Notes: generated from the sequence alone by a model not told the origin. 31,650 nt of DNA from Phoronis australis (GCA_002633005.1 NMRA01000051.1:423407-455056); one strand, 5' to 3'. Shown: positions 1-11,389, counted from the stretch's first letter. Made by a program: numbers and translations.

Positions 1-411
1 AGGCACCACTAAACAATGCCAAGTGAATAATAAATCAATAGCTTTCATTCAAGGAAAAATATGAACAGTTAAAACTGGAAGTTTTTATACCGTGAAAACA
101 TGGCTGCGAAACCGTAAAATGTGTTTCAACCTATAACTTTAGAAAAACACAATATTTTGAGGAAATATTTTACCGCTGTTTATAGATCCCATAGGACTAC
201 ATATGTGCCAAATTTGGTGAAAATCGGCTGACCCCCACCTTGCCGCTCATGGTTGGTGCTCTCGTGGACTAGTACGTAATATCTAAAATGTATCCATGTT
301 TGATGAGCGAGAATATTGAAATAAGGACCTATGCTTCAAATACTTTTTTAAAGCTAGTGACATATTTTTGCGCATCAATTTCGAAGCAAAAACGACATCA
401 CAAGCACGTCA

Positions 412-430
412 CAGCTGATGACGTCACGTG
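412..430 (+). promoter_or_regulatory. conserved E-box / CRE promoter module, copy A
   Basis: CAGCTG (412-417) is followed at once by the palindrome TGACGTCA (419-426), the full CRE/ATF consensus. A second E-box, CACGTG (425-430), overlaps its end. The module sits about 60 bases before the predicted ATG at 487. The same order and spacing occur at 24312-24326 before the second copy, in a block more conserved than its surroundings. No TATA box is visible here. Binding by CREB/ATF and bHLH factors is inferred from the motifs. Confidence 0.55.
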
Positions 431-486
431 CACACAGGTCTGCAGTTGAATCTTTTCCCGTTTACAAAGCGGTACATTTCAACGCA

Positions 487-1010
487 ATGGAGAGAGAAAG
501 TGCTTTATATTTTGTCAAACAACTAAAAATTCGTAAAGAGTAAGTAATATTTAAAAGCTAATCTGGCATGAAGCCTCTAATTTATATTTAAAAAACAGTC
601 AAAAACTCGAAGGTCGATCATTGGCGTATCTAATATGTTATTGCACCGTTGATCGTTCTTACAAGCTTTGTAAAGCATGATTCTTTTTATCACTTCAGGG
701 TTAATGCACAGGCTGCAAATTGTCTGATAAAGGTGGCTAAGAACTTTGCCAAGGACGCTGAAAAATTGAAAAGAGACATAACACGTGAGTCTTGCCGCTG
801 AGGAAAACGAGTTTATCTTCTTGTTTCAGTGCTCACATGCAGTCCAATCATAAGAGAGACCGGACCTCTGGTCCGGCATCTGAAAAACTTCACATGTGAA
901 CGCTCGTCAGACGACTGCTCTCTCCCTCTTTGTCTCTCTCTCTGTCTCTCCCTGTGTCTCTGTCTTTCTCTCTCTCTGTCTGTCTGTCTGTCTGTCTGTC
1001 TCTGTCTCTG

Positions 1011-1078
<68 letters not shown>

Positions 1079-3986
1079 CCAGAAAGTTTTCATGAGTTTC
1101 AGTGCTAACGAACTCAAGTTTTTGATAGAAAAATACTTATTTACAGTAATTTTATTTCGGGTATTTACTTAACGTATTACCGAACACAACTTGCTGTCAG
1201 TAGACTTAGTTTTTACACTCAAGAGGGTAAACGTGGCAAATAGCCAGTCCCAAACAATACGGTGAATCAACTTTCTTACCAAATAAGTTCAATTCCTAAT
1301 GAAATGATTGACTAAGCTCTGCCGTGGCGATTTCATGTCACTGATCAAAATGTTAGTATTTGGCACAATCTTATGTCAATTACTCGTTTGAAGGCCGGTA
1401 GGACACATCTGTGGGCACTCGTTTAAGACCTTGTAGTGATCAGGCCTGTTACTTACATCAAAAAGCGTGATTCACCACATACGTATCGAACTTACAAAAG
1501 CGTAACGAAAAGATAACAACATGCAAGAGTGGCGTGGAGCAAGAAATTCATTCTTGCTGTTTTGTTTTGACCATTGCAGGTTTTCCTACGAACTCTGACG
1601 TAGCGAAGGGCGCCAATGACTTTCTGATAGAACTGGACGAACGTCGTAGACATCTCAGAGTCGACCTGGGAGAGGTAGAACATGACATGAAGTTAATAGA
1701 TAGGTCAGTAGATGCCAGAAAGTCTTGTAAGTGTCGATTATTGTGGAAGTGGATTTCCGTTGATTCAAACTGTGTGAAACAATCCAATAATTGTTTCCCA
1801 AGTGATATTCCTTACGAAAGCAACATTTGGTTTTAGACTGCCTAATAGATTGTTGGCTTCATTTTACAGCGTCGTCAGGCATACATTGAAGGTTGAGAAG
1901 AAACTAGGAGCTACTACTAAAGAATTGTCTAACTTGAAAAAGGTGAGTCCAACTCTAACTCTTGGGAAACAGTCCATGAGAGGACGAACGGGACCGGTCA
2001 ACTTTGACTAAAAACTGCGATGCTGCACCGTCTACTGAGATCTTACACATAATTTGCAACATTTAGCTTGTCCCCATTCGGTTTTTGTCCCTTTTTAGAG
2101 ATTGTGCTGAGAGTTACCTTGGTGTGACAAGAGTGACATTATGAAGGTGATTTAGGCTTAGCTTTAAAAGAGTGGCGTTGAAACTTACTGTCAATAATTC
2201 TGTTTCACATGAATTGTACTACAATGCATCTCTTCATTGCAGAATGAGCAAGCCAAGCGCGAGCGTCTCCGGTTGCTCTTATCTACCAACTGTTCGTCTC
2301 AGAAGATGCGAAACAAGGCATCTGCCGAGGTAGAGGCTGTCAAGAACAAAGTTAATGAGACGGCAGACCGGGTTGAAGAGCTGAAGCGGCAGTTGTATCA
2401 GGTGAGCCATCACTTATGCAAGTCTGGTACAGACGTCCTAAAACTGCTTTCAGGTGGTGATGTAGTAACATCACAACCGATATCTCTTGGTCTATTTACA
2501 CCAACATCTAGCCCACTTACATTTGCACGACGTTTCATTTCTAGCGGTCATATTCAAGTGGAACAGCCTCATAAGCTCGGATATTTGGTGCAATAATGGA
2601 GGGCACTTGGACTATATTTTTTCTGGAAGGCAACTGGATGCGAACCTAGTGATGAGAGTACGCGATTGGCAATTGAACGATCCCAGGCTCAGACATCGGC
2701 GTCAACCATAAAAAAACATAATAGGTGTCAACCACGAGTGTGCCAAATACCCATTCCCGTTTTCCTAATGAAGCTTTAACACCAGAAGAGGGCTGGAGAG
2801 TTTTACCGAATGAAAAGTGGTGCTAATGCAGAGGCTGATGTTAATAGACCATAACTTTTGGACACGATATCTTGCAGGGCAATGACATTTATACACAGAG
2901 TAGTCCTTTTTAGAAATATTATATCCTCCTTATGTCGGTGAGGCACAGGTAGCTATATTAGAAAAACGACATTTTCTATGTTTGCCCCATTTTTAGGTGC
3001 TGGTACAATAGTCGAAGCATATTTTTATAAATGCATCTTTTGTCGTCCATCGACTCTTTCTATTTAAACCTAGATTGACTTCAAGTGATAACAGCTTTTT
3101 CTCACAGACCATTAAAATATTATTTTGGTTTTTCTCAACAAAGCTGAAATTTAGGTACAAATTCGCATACAGATATAAGAGTGGCTGCTTACAACGAACA
3201 TCCAATGGCATGAAATTTGTAGGTCATTCATAAGGTAGTGCTATCGACTTGTCATGAACGCTACTATGTATTCATGGTTAATGTTATGTTTTTCGCTGCT
3301 TTCAGCTCATCGCTGAAATGTATAACATGGTATACAGACCACAAAAAGCAGACGAGGTTGTGCAAAGGTTTGTAAAGAAATTTTCCTCTGCGGAGCTTAG
3401 TGTTTGGTTATCCTGAAGCTAACTAAACTACAATCCAAAGTGTTGGCCTCGTAACCATGAGGATACTTCCTTGTTTAACATGAACAATGAATTATGGCGA
3501 CCGAGGATCAGGTGGAAATTGTCGAAACCGGAAAGGCCAAACATTTCATGGCGACCAGGTGGCCACGTCGTAAATTCTGGCGACGGGGGCGAAGCTTCAA
3601 AATCGTGGTGATCGTATCTGAAAATCGTGGCGTCCGGTGTGAAAAGCGGGGGGATTGGTGTTTTTTGTAATTGACAATGAAGGGACAATTAAATGATGCC
3701 ACGACCCCCTAAACTACTTATAGCTTAGGGCCTGCGGAAACCTTAATCTGGCATTGTTATGGCTGCAGTAACAGTTTTAGTATGCTCTGTCATATTTTGC
3801 CATATACCGTCGGCAAACACTGTTTTTGTCTCATCACCTATTTCACAATTCTTGGTTGCTTTCAGTTCCAGGGATCTTCCAGTGAACGGATCAGGGGTGA
3901 CTGAATTGGGCCGTTGGATTTCGGTAACGTGTAAGCGGATGCAGCGTGCATGGAGTCGTCGTGGAACCCTACTTATGGGCCAATAA
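487..3986 (+). CDS. seven-exon gene for a charged coiled-coil protein, copy A
   Basis: Exons are 487-539, 699-784, 1580-1703, 1870-1942, 2243-2401, 3306-3367 and 3866-3986. Every intron has GT...AG ends and the frame closes at each join, giving 225 residues and a TAA stop. Donors include GTAAGT, GTGAGT, GTCAGT and GTGAGC; the weakest is GTTTGT after exon 6. The start is the first ATG after the promoter module and is kept in the second copy. The product has no signal peptide or membrane span. It is rich in K, E and R, and residues 113-165 (exon 5) look like a long amphipathic helix, so a coiled coil is likely. The last 40 residues are basic. I do not recognise the family. An AATAAA (3982-3987) overlaps the stop codon; another lies near 4750. 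If the exon 6 donor is not used, the frame ends 17 codons later at a TGA. Confidence 0.8.
918..1080. repeat. (TC)n / (TGTC)n microsatellite in intron 2 of copy A
   Basis: The tract is pyrimidine-rich, moving from mixed TCTC/TGTC units to a pure CT run of about 50 bases. Four overlapping open frames here (all L/S or R/E repeats) are artefacts of the repeat. The tract is absent from the matching intron of the second copy, so it arose or expanded after the duplication, or was lost there. Confidence 0.95.
2402..3305 (+). other. intron 5 of copy A
   Basis: This is the longest intron of the gene, from GTGAGC to a CTTTCAG acceptor. Its early part (about 2400-2760) still aligns with 26402-26760 in the second copy, at clearly lower identity than the exons. 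I see no separate gene in it. The small open frames here are not shared between the copies. Confidence 0.6.
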
Positions 3987-4025
3987 AGTCACTGTGAAAA
4001 AGACGGTTGGATAAAGCGTCACGAT

Positions 4026-5040
4026 ACGCCTTAGTTGTCTATTAGTAACTTGCAACTGGAATCGTTGAAACGAAGCTTTCTAAACGCTTCCGTATACTGG
4101 ACTCTGTATGGTATAAGCTGTGAACAGCAATGAAAATGTTGAATGCTGTGTTGTTCTGGAAAATGACAATATGAATTTGTACATAGTTTTCACATTGTTG
4201 TCTTTTTTACGTTGGTTGTGAATTAAATATTGAAATATGCTAAATCGTTGTTACTCAGTATGTGAAAAACCAACGCCTCACAGGGAACACCTGCATACGT
4301 ATGCACATGTACATGTACATGTATGCATACTTGCATACATACATACATCATACATACATACATACATGCATACATACCTACATACATACATACATACATG
4401 CATACATACATACATACATACATACATGCATACATACATCATACATACACACACATACTTGCATGCACATACATACATACATAGATATACACATATATAC
4501 GCATATCAAAGGAACATTTCCTTTTTGTTAACGATAACGGTAAACAATGAAACGGGTTACTCAAAGACACAAAAGATATCTCCAGTTTCACACCATGATA
4601 AAATTGATTTACATCCTCAAACGTATCATTCAGGATGCCAGCAAGTAAAAAGGCAAAAACGTGTAGATTCTGAAACAGATTGCTATCGTGGAAAAGGAAA
4701 CAATGATTTTTAGAGTTTATTTCGTGTTTTCAGTGTTTTGGTCGACAAAGGGAATAAAGCCATTTCTGTGAAACCTTGAACCACGGTGAACCAAAACACA
4801 AATTACTACAAAAATCCTGAACAGTAAGAAGCCATACCTTCCTAACATTAGATTGTAAGGATTTTCCTGCTGGACGCAGACACGTGCGAATTTTGTTCGT
4901 TTTCTCGATTTAGTTGAAATTCAGTGTGAAAAGCAGACTACAAACTTACCAGTGTGAGTAGTTTAGTTTAAGAACGGCTTAAGTAGGTTTCCGGTAATTC
5001 ACTGATAGCCTAATCAGCGCGGTACTCACCATCCCTAATA
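4026..5040. other. intergenic, with a tetranucleotide microsatellite
   Basis: No gene is supported. The stretch holds an AATAAA (about 4750) that could serve as a distal polyadenylation signal for the upstream gene, the (CATA)n tract at 4300-4505, and otherwise unremarkable AT-rich DNA. Confidence 0.5.
4300..4505. repeat. (CATA)n / (TACA)n microsatellite
   Basis: About 200 bases of ACAT/CATA units, interrupted by CATG, CATC and CACA variants. It produces several overlapping His/Tyr/Thr-rich open frames on both strands that should not be taken as genes. Confidence 0.95.
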
Positions 5041-5059
5041 AGATAAAGGCATATGCCAC

Positions 5060-5067
5060 TATATAAG
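5060..5067 (+). promoter_or_regulatory. TATA box of the secreted Cys-rich gene
   Basis: TATATAAG is followed by AGC, a strong TATA-box match. A start site about 30 bases on, near 5090, would give a 5' leader of about 150 bases before the ATG at 5244. There are short upstream ATGs at about 5108 and 5183. Confidence 0.5.
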
Positions 5068-5243
5068 AGCAAAAATTGACATACCTAGTATATCAGAAAG
5101 ATATTGGATGATGAAACAACAACCTAGTTGCCGTATCCAAGTAGGGAGTTGAGAAAAAATTCGAAGAGACTAGAGTTTTGTCAGATGAATTAAAAAGAAG
5201 ACACGTTACTGAAAGTTTGCTAAAGACCCCAGACAACGAAAAA

Positions 5244-5897
5244 ATGAAGGCCTTACTTCTTGCTCTTGTCTTTAATACAGGTATTGTAAATATTTATTTC
5301 ATTTCAAGTGATATTTTTCAGACATGTAATATACAAATCTCGGGTAATTTGTACATTTAGGTGTTTCAGTGGAACGAAAAAGTTTCCTCTGGGCACACAG
5401 ACAACCGTAAACTGGTTTGTGCGCGCAGATGGAAAGCGGAAGACTCACGTAATGTGCCGCTAACTGAAATTCTTTAGCAACTTTCGCGTTTGTTAGTCCG
5501 GACTAGTTTGCGGTGGGATCATTCTTTAGAAAAGCGTGATGACTTACCGTCACAAATTGCCACATATCCCACATGACCGGATTATTAGATTTCACGGTCC
5601 TAACGACGTCTTCTGGCATGGAAGGTAAAAACTCGTAAAAATACCTTTTACACAGATTGTGGCGAACCTACTTGTAACTGGATGCTAACGGGAGAGTTAT
5701 TAACTTTGAATATTACACGAGTTCCTAAAAATCGACAGATTCGCTGTTTTTTGAAACACAGACAAAACTCTTTCATCCCAATATGTATACGCGTATGCGC
5801 TCAAAGATGCCACACTGGCTTCTGTTTGAAATCATCATTGGTTTGTTTAAATCTTACGTCAAAGGTCACATTTTTCAGTGACAAAGAACCACTTTGA
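5244..5897 (+). CDS. small secreted cysteine-rich protein, two exons
   Basis: Exon 1 is 5244-5280: ATG, Lys, then a Leu/Ala/Val core, ending ACAG with donor GTATTG. It is a short signal peptide broken after codon position 1, as is common just after signal peptides of secreted proteins. Exon 2 is 5656-5897, after the acceptor TTTTACACAG. The split codon becomes Asp and the frame stays open to a TGA, giving 92 residues. After the signal peptide there are eight cysteines, at 14, 19, 43, 56, 60, 64, 69 and 76, with spacings 4-23-12-3-3-4-6 (residues between). N-glycosylation sequons are at Asn31 and Asn78. An even cysteine number and a charged C terminus fit an extracellular disulphide-bonded peptide. 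I do not recognise the fold; hormone, defence or matrix roles are all possible. No clear AATAAA follows closely, so a further 3' exon is not excluded. Confidence 0.5.
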
Positions 5898-7003
5898 ATA
5901 ATGCAATTTACTTTGTATTTCACGTTTTACGCCACTTTACTATCCCACAGCATATTTTGAAATTAGGAATTTAAATTGGCGATAGTGGTGATTACTTATA
6001 ATTAACAGTAAAATGTGGAAATATTGTTTGAAGACATCTTCTCTTTAGGGTTCCAAAGGTGTAGAAATTGTACATAATATAATTCTTACTAAATCCAGAC
6101 CGGAAACGAATTGCACCAAAAGCGGCAATAATTGGAAGTTGGGAAAAATACACACATTAATCAAATACCACTTATAATTGGTAACCGGAGATGGAATCAG
6201 ATAAATTAATCATACACAAAATTAAGTGTACCGCCTGCTTTGTGTTCATAATTTCCAAGAAATTAAGATAAATGATGCATGTTTGTTTTCAGCGAAACAA
6301 AGGCAATTCGATGTGAATTTTAGGGCTTTTTTGCTGCTGTGAGAGAACACTAATCAAAAAACGAAGATTACTTGAATATAAGCGTGAAATTCTGTTTCTG
6401 TTTGATCCAAAGAATACGACCCGTGAAAGGGGCATTTCCTTTGTACTCAATCTGGCCATTCAAAGCCAAGGACGATTACGTTACCTATCCACATCATTTT
6501 AAAATGACAGACACCCCAAATACATCGTCCAATGTCGGCAAGTAAAAGGAGAGTGATGAAGCCATCAGTTTTATCAGGTTTGGTCAACCCGTCAACTTGT
6601 GCCGATTAATGTCAATATCAAGTGACCCGTCGTATTTTACAATGGTACAAAGACGTCAGAAACGGAGTGTTACATGTAATTCATTATGAACACAGTGCCC
6701 ATTTTGATGAAATGACGTCATAGTCAAACGGTATAAGGATCAAAACCCATTTCCGGAATTACTGTTTGGTAGGGCAGACGTTTTTTGTGTTCGAAATCGC
6801 CAGTTCCCGACGTTGGCTTCCCGCCATTCAATAGAGTAAGTGGAATCAAGGCCAGAGATTTTGACGCTTAAAATACTCGGCTGCGTGTCATATAGCTGTA
6901 CTAGCAATGTGTCGGACTGCTGCCACTGAGGTCGAGGGTTTCACATCGTATTGGTCCCTGGTCTCATTTAGGGATTAAAGTCAAATATTATATATGCACT
7001 AAG
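5898..7003. other. intergenic, no gene seen
   Basis: AT-rich DNA without a convincing exon. A lone palindromic TGACGTCA sits at 6713-6720 but has no visible gene behind it. Confidence 0.4.
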
Positions 7004-7444
7004 CAAGGCTTGGAATTTTCCGCGGAAACGCGGATTTCCGCATTTTTCAAATGTTCTGTCCGCGTATTTTGTTATATTTCCGTATAAAAAAATCGGATTT
7101 GACGCGGAAGTTGCTCTTTATGTTTCAGAGGAACGTAAATTGTCAACATTGCCGGGGAATCTGATATAGCGTGGTGGATTTTTCAATGGCGCCTCGTGCG
7201 ATTGTAAACCGCGGCGACAAATACTACGACTCTGCAGCCAAAAATGTGCGGAGGCGGAAGTGGACGAGCCAGCAAAAAAGACGCAGACGCTCGCTTCTAG
7301 AGGTGGTACCGTTTTTTTTTTAGTCCTCGCGATTTTTTTTTGTCGGCAAAGGGTCCACATCGGCCATTTGGAGGCCGGGAAGCGCGCATGTTTTGGGGCC
7401 GTAAAAGTTTCCACGTATTTCGTCACTGGTCATTCCAAGCCCTG
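7004..7444. mobile_element. hAT-like MITE with 6-bp target duplication
   Basis: The left end CAAGGCTTGGAAT (7004-7016) matches the complement of the right end, CAGGGCTTGGAAT (7432-7444), at 12 of 13 bases. The hexamer ACTAAG lies directly outside both ends (6998-7003 and 7445-7450). CAGGG-type termini are typical of hAT elements. hAT target duplications are usually 8 bp, so 6 bp is unusual. The GC-rich interior has a 46-codon open frame from about 7185 rich in Arg/Lys, which may be a transposase remnant or chance. No full transposase is present. Confidence 0.65.
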
Positions 7445-7450
7445 ACTAAG

Positions 7451-10400
7451 AAAGTATGTCGAAATTGACAAATTTAGGATTTTGGTCTTATAGCCGAAAA
7501 ACTCATTCAGAGGCTCAGACGCAGTTACTACTTACATGTAATATCGTCGGTTTTTGCGAAATGTTTCCGCTTGCCGTGTTCATCAAATTACGTGTTTGTT
7601 ATTGCTTATTCTACGAGGGTTATTTCTGTTCTCGGAAACTGATCTCGTTCTTACGGGTAATAACATGCTCTCCATTTCGGTTATTTGCTTATACATCTGT
7701 GAAAGTGTCCGGTGGTCTATCAATTACATTGGACCTCTATCCCTACTTTCTTCAAAATCCAAGCATGTCAGGTATCTAATCTCCATGCCTGCCGAGTGTA
7801 AAACTGAAGCCCAGAAATAATGTTTACTAGCGCTTTTTCTCGTTTCTACTCCAATTATTGCATGTTATATTTTTCGTAATAAACATTTTAAAAAAGTGAA
7901 CCTGCGCCCTTTTAGAATATCATGTTAGTCAAACTAAAGTTATTCGTTACAAAATGAACTTGAATCCAATTTAACCATCATCATTAAATGGAAAATACAA
8001 AAATGGAAGGATATGCAGGAAATATCATTTTAAGACATGCACTTATACAAATGATAGCTCTCGCACCTATAAACGGAACTTGGGCGGCTACATGCGACAC
8101 TTGAGTACCGTTTCATTTGTGAAAACTGCGTCATGTCGGATAAAGGTGCATGTACCTAGAAACGTGCTCATACCGTAAGACGGAAACTTCAGAATAACTA
8201 CAAAAATAATCTTTTAGGAGATATTGATTTTTGAAAGTTGTGTTGTCCTTATCTTCAAAAATAATCATTGTCGAGGCAAAGAAAATTGTTAATTTTCCAC
8301 TGTCTTAAAATTTCAAAACATATTTAATGTAAGGCTACTGAAATAACAAACTGCGTTTTAGTTACATGATCGCTAATTAACCTATTGGAATCCTTTTGAG
8401 CTCCAACTACTAGATATTTATCTACCTCTTGTAGATTACTGTCATAGATAATAAAGTGTTGAGATTTTAATCCATGATTTGAACGAGCTGAAAGGTATTT
8501 TTTTCAGAAGCAACATACGCAGCTCCCGAAAAACTGAAACGTACCGTACTCGTCCGGGTTACCGCCCAACCCAAATTTTTATGATCGACACCTCCTTAAA
8601 AGTGTGTGTGCTTTTGTGAACGTTCGTCTCGCAAAACTAAAATTCCAAAACGTGCGCAACTCGCTTACCTTTCAATGACAATCATCAGTTTCAGCGGAAC
8701 CGGGAACTTGCCTTAATATGGCGGTAAAATACCCTTATTCTCAAGCTCTTTACTGAAGGAGACACAATTGTTTCATTTGGCTCACGTGCTGAACTCGTGT
8801 TTGCATGTACTGATAACTGAGACAGCACTTGTCGAATGTATTTCATTGCGGTGGAAGAACCAACAAAGCGGTATTTGATAAGAATTTCAAGTCCGTGGCC
8901 TTCCTTTTTGGATTCCCCTGACAGTACACGAAACATCACCACCCAGAGCAATGAAATAAAAAAACACGAGTACTCTCGGCTGGTAAATAACCAAAGATTT
9001 TGGAAACTCCATCGACTTTATTTTGGACGCATTGTTTTGAATACAAGCAGATACGGGCCATTCTTCCGTGTCTTCGTTAAACGCATGTTTTTTAATGACT
9101 CACTGCTGACACCATAATGGAAGCGCCGAACCAAAAGCAACAGCGCAAGAAATCAACTTGTAATTAAGCGCAAGTCGAACATTCTATCCACATCTACGTG
9201 GTCAAAAACTAATTTTTTTAACTCTTGATTTGCCTGTTGACTTTTTACATGATGTGTTTTTTGCTTTTCGCAGCCCACTAGCCACCCCTATTGCCTAATA
9301 GTAGTGGCGTCCGATTGTTGAGCATGCGCTTTGAACAAATTCTGGGAGGTCGATGTTGGCTGTTCAACGCCGAAAGAAATATACAATGTGTATAAAATGT
9401 TACATTGTTCAAACTAGGTTCAAAGTATTTAGAAGAAAGACCGGCTGTCAATCATAGGCACATGTTTGGTTGCCAAAGTAACTAGCGGTAGCATATCTTC
9501 ACAAAACCACCTGCTTCCCTTAGCAATACTTGACGATCTAGCGTAGTCTTGCGTGATCTTGCTTTTCTCTCAAGAAACGTGCCTTACTGAAGGCACGTCT
9601 ATCTGTAAGAATACCTTAGTTCCAAGACGTCACGAGCAGCGACCGAGGTACGTAAAAACCCAATCACGCTCGGGGATCACGGCGCTACTGTATCGTGTGC
9701 GCTATTCCACTTCAGACCGTCGAAATCCATTACTTCAAACCGCCGACGTATATTTTAACTGACATGCTTGAAGTCCGACGTCAGTGTAGCTCCGGGTAAA
9801 ATCGATCCTTTGTGCAGTAAGCACCGACTCCCGACTTTTCAGAAATTTCGATTTTAACTACCCATTCTCCGCTTACCGCCCACCCCCTGTTTTTTAGCGC
9901 CCTGGACAGTAACCCGGACGAGTACGATAATATAATTTTTAATTTTATCAACCTTAGAGTCAACTTAAGGTGTTGGAACAACAACTGCGACCCGTCTACA
10001 CTTAGGTTAGATAAGTAATCAGTTCATTGATAAAACTGACCACGAATCATTAACAAATCTACTGCGCAATAAAATCATTGCGTTCCACAAACCAAGCTCT
10101 ATCGGCACAAGGTCGTCCATTTCCGTGTGACGTTGTCGTGAACTTATACTACTTTTAACTTCATGTATATACATTTTGCAGAGATTCTCAATAATAAGTG
10201 TATTTGAAGAAACTGATGAGAGAAGTGAAATTGACATATTCAGAAATTGATGTTTTTTCTAAAAGCCTGATCAGGCACGGTATCAAATCTAACTTTCTTT
10301 GTTCAACGTGTCTACTACTTTTCAATTTTAAACCCTTTGTTAATTTATAGATAACGCGTGTCGTGCGTTGTTTTTCATTTTCTGCTCATGTCCATGTTGA

Positions 10401-10499
10401 TAAAAACAACGATGAATTTAAATCGTCTTGACATGTTTATTAAGCACCATCCTCACAAGAAAAAACTGTGGCCACCTTGCAAAGCCCAACAACAAGTAA
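7451..10499. other. gene-poor stretch with one distant inverted repeat
   Basis: No gene is supported. An 18-base sequence, CGTACTCGTCCGGGTTAC, occurs at 8545-8562 and, inverted, at 9909-9926. It may mark the ends of a ~1.4-kb element, but no target duplication or transposase is visible. Open frames of up to 107 codons (such as 7456-7779) lack splice, promoter or family support. Confidence 0.4.
8545..9926. repeat. 18-bp inverted repeat pair 1.36 kb apart
   Basis: CGTACTCGTCCGGGTTAC at 8545-8562 is exactly complementary to 9909-9926. Beyond these 18 bases the similarity fades. Candidate termini of a nonautonomous DNA element, or two inverted insertions of one repeat family. Confidence 0.35.
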
Positions 10500-10546
10500 T
10501 CATACACAAGGCACAGTCAGTTACAGACGAGTAACAATAGACTAGA

Positions 10547-10753
10547 CTAACAATGACAACCTGTGGTGTGCCAGTTGTCTGTAAGACTGGGCGTACACCA
10601 ATTAATGTGTAGAGCCTCACGAGTTTTCAGCTCTTTTGTTATTTCTGCTTGATCTATCCTGTAGACAGTAGTAACTACAAGTACTTTAGAATGTCCCGTG
10701 TTGTTAACATTGAAATCTCCAAAACCGTCCAATTTGTTTAACCCTAGAGACAA
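10547..10753 (-). pseudogene. GIY-YIG retroelement 3' end, fragment (minus)
   Basis: The minus-strand frame carries IDQAEITKELKTREALHINW followed by a CTPSLT segment. This is the C-terminal pattern of GIY-YIG nuclease domains attached to reverse transcriptases (Penelope-like and related elements), where a charged stretch is followed by E-A-L/I-x-I and a W-x-K-P-S-L-N block. The same segment occurs in the plus-strand copy at 10780-11040. Relative to that copy, one base is missing after the PSL block, so the last residues are out of frame. The N-terminal part of the domain is not seen. Confidence 0.6.
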
Positions 10754-10779
10754 AACTGTTATGGGTCTACGGTCCAGGT

Positions 10780-11040
10780 TTATCTGGACGTAGCTCCAGT
10801 TCTATTGGCGAAACTAACAGCCATCTGAAAACACGGACCAGGGAACATCTAAATTCTGAAAGTTCACATATCAATATTCATTCACAGAGCTCCAATCATT
10901 GTAATGAGCAGTGCTCTTTCAATGACGTTGCTATGATAGACCAAGCAGAAACAACAAGAGAGGTGAAAATTCGTGAGGCTCTACATATCAATTGCTGAAA
11001 GCACAGTATCAATAGGCAACTGGCACACCACAGGTTGTAA
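10780..11040 (+). pseudogene. GIY-YIG retroelement 3' end, fragment (plus)
   Basis: From 10801 the plus frame reads SIGETNSHLKTRTREHL, a clear match to the Y-I-G-E-T...L..R...H core of GIY-YIG nucleases. It is followed by a His/Cys-containing stretch and then IDQAETTREVKIREALHIN. A TGA at 10996-10998 interrupts it. After the stop the frame continues with SINRQLAHHRL and a TAA at 11038-11040, where family members have a P-S-L-N-R-Q block. The reverse transcriptase part is absent. This is a dead, 5'-truncated element. Assignment to Penelope-like elements is by domain type only. Confidence 0.65.
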
Positions 11041-11110
11041 TTGTTAGCCTAGTCTATTGTTATATACTCCCCTGTATTGGTCTGTGTCTGTGCTTCATTA
11101 CATGTTGTAG

Positions 11111-11389
11111 TGCCTAGCAAGGTAGCCACTGTTTTTGCTTGAAATGAAGGAATTTTAATAAGCGCAGAAACATGTCACGCCGATTTAAATACAACGTTGT
11201 TTTTATCAACGTAGGCTTCTACTTGTTGTCATGGAGATCAATTCGATGTACTTTTCCAACCATAGTATATTTATGCAATAAAACTAAACATCCAAGACAA
11301 CGAAGTTTTACTTCTCCTAAAATCTTGACGTATGACGCAGCACATTTGATATTTGATTTTCATATTTTAGCACCTCCTTACATAGTCCC
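11111..11389. other. no gene seen
   Basis: AT-rich sequence between the retroelement pair and the SINE-like block. The 95-codon frame that begins here (11172) runs into repeat sequence and has no support. Confidence 0.35.

Larger units (their letters stand above)
320..4025 (+). repeat. segmental duplication, copy A
   Basis: This block and the one at 24219-27985 align in the same order and orientation. The alignment covers the promoter, all seven exons, parts of the introns and about 40 bases past the stop. It begins at the shared AATAAGGACC (320 and 24219). It ends near GTCACTGTGAAAAAGA (from about 3988 and 27948). Exons match far better than introns. Intron 2 of this copy has a large (TC)n tract that the other lacks, and the other has a MITE that this one lacks. 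Confidence 0.9.
10500..11110. repeat. inverted pair of retroelement tails
   Basis: The 3' ends of the two fragments face outward, so about 10500-10670 and 10940-11110 are inverted copies. CAACTGGCACACCACAGGTT (11018-11037) is exactly complementary to its partner around 10562-10581. The shared arm runs on through the 3' flank (TAGTCTATTGTTA). It could fold into a long hairpin. Confidence 0.75.

Noticed and set aside
829-1172. Overlapping open frames on both strands rich in Leu/Ser or Arg/Glu
   Set aside because: They are translations of the (TC)n/(TGTC)n microsatellite inside an intron.
4223-4713. Tyr/His/Thr/Met-repeat frames on both strands
   Set aside because: Translations of the (CATA)n microsatellite.
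7456-7779. 107-codon plus-strand frame beginning just past the MITE
   Set aside because: No promoter, splice or domain support; length is within chance expectation for 31 kb.
8691-8951. 86-codon minus-strand frame that looked faintly like an extracellular-domain exon
   Set aside because: No ATG at its start, weak splice sites and no motif that I can name.
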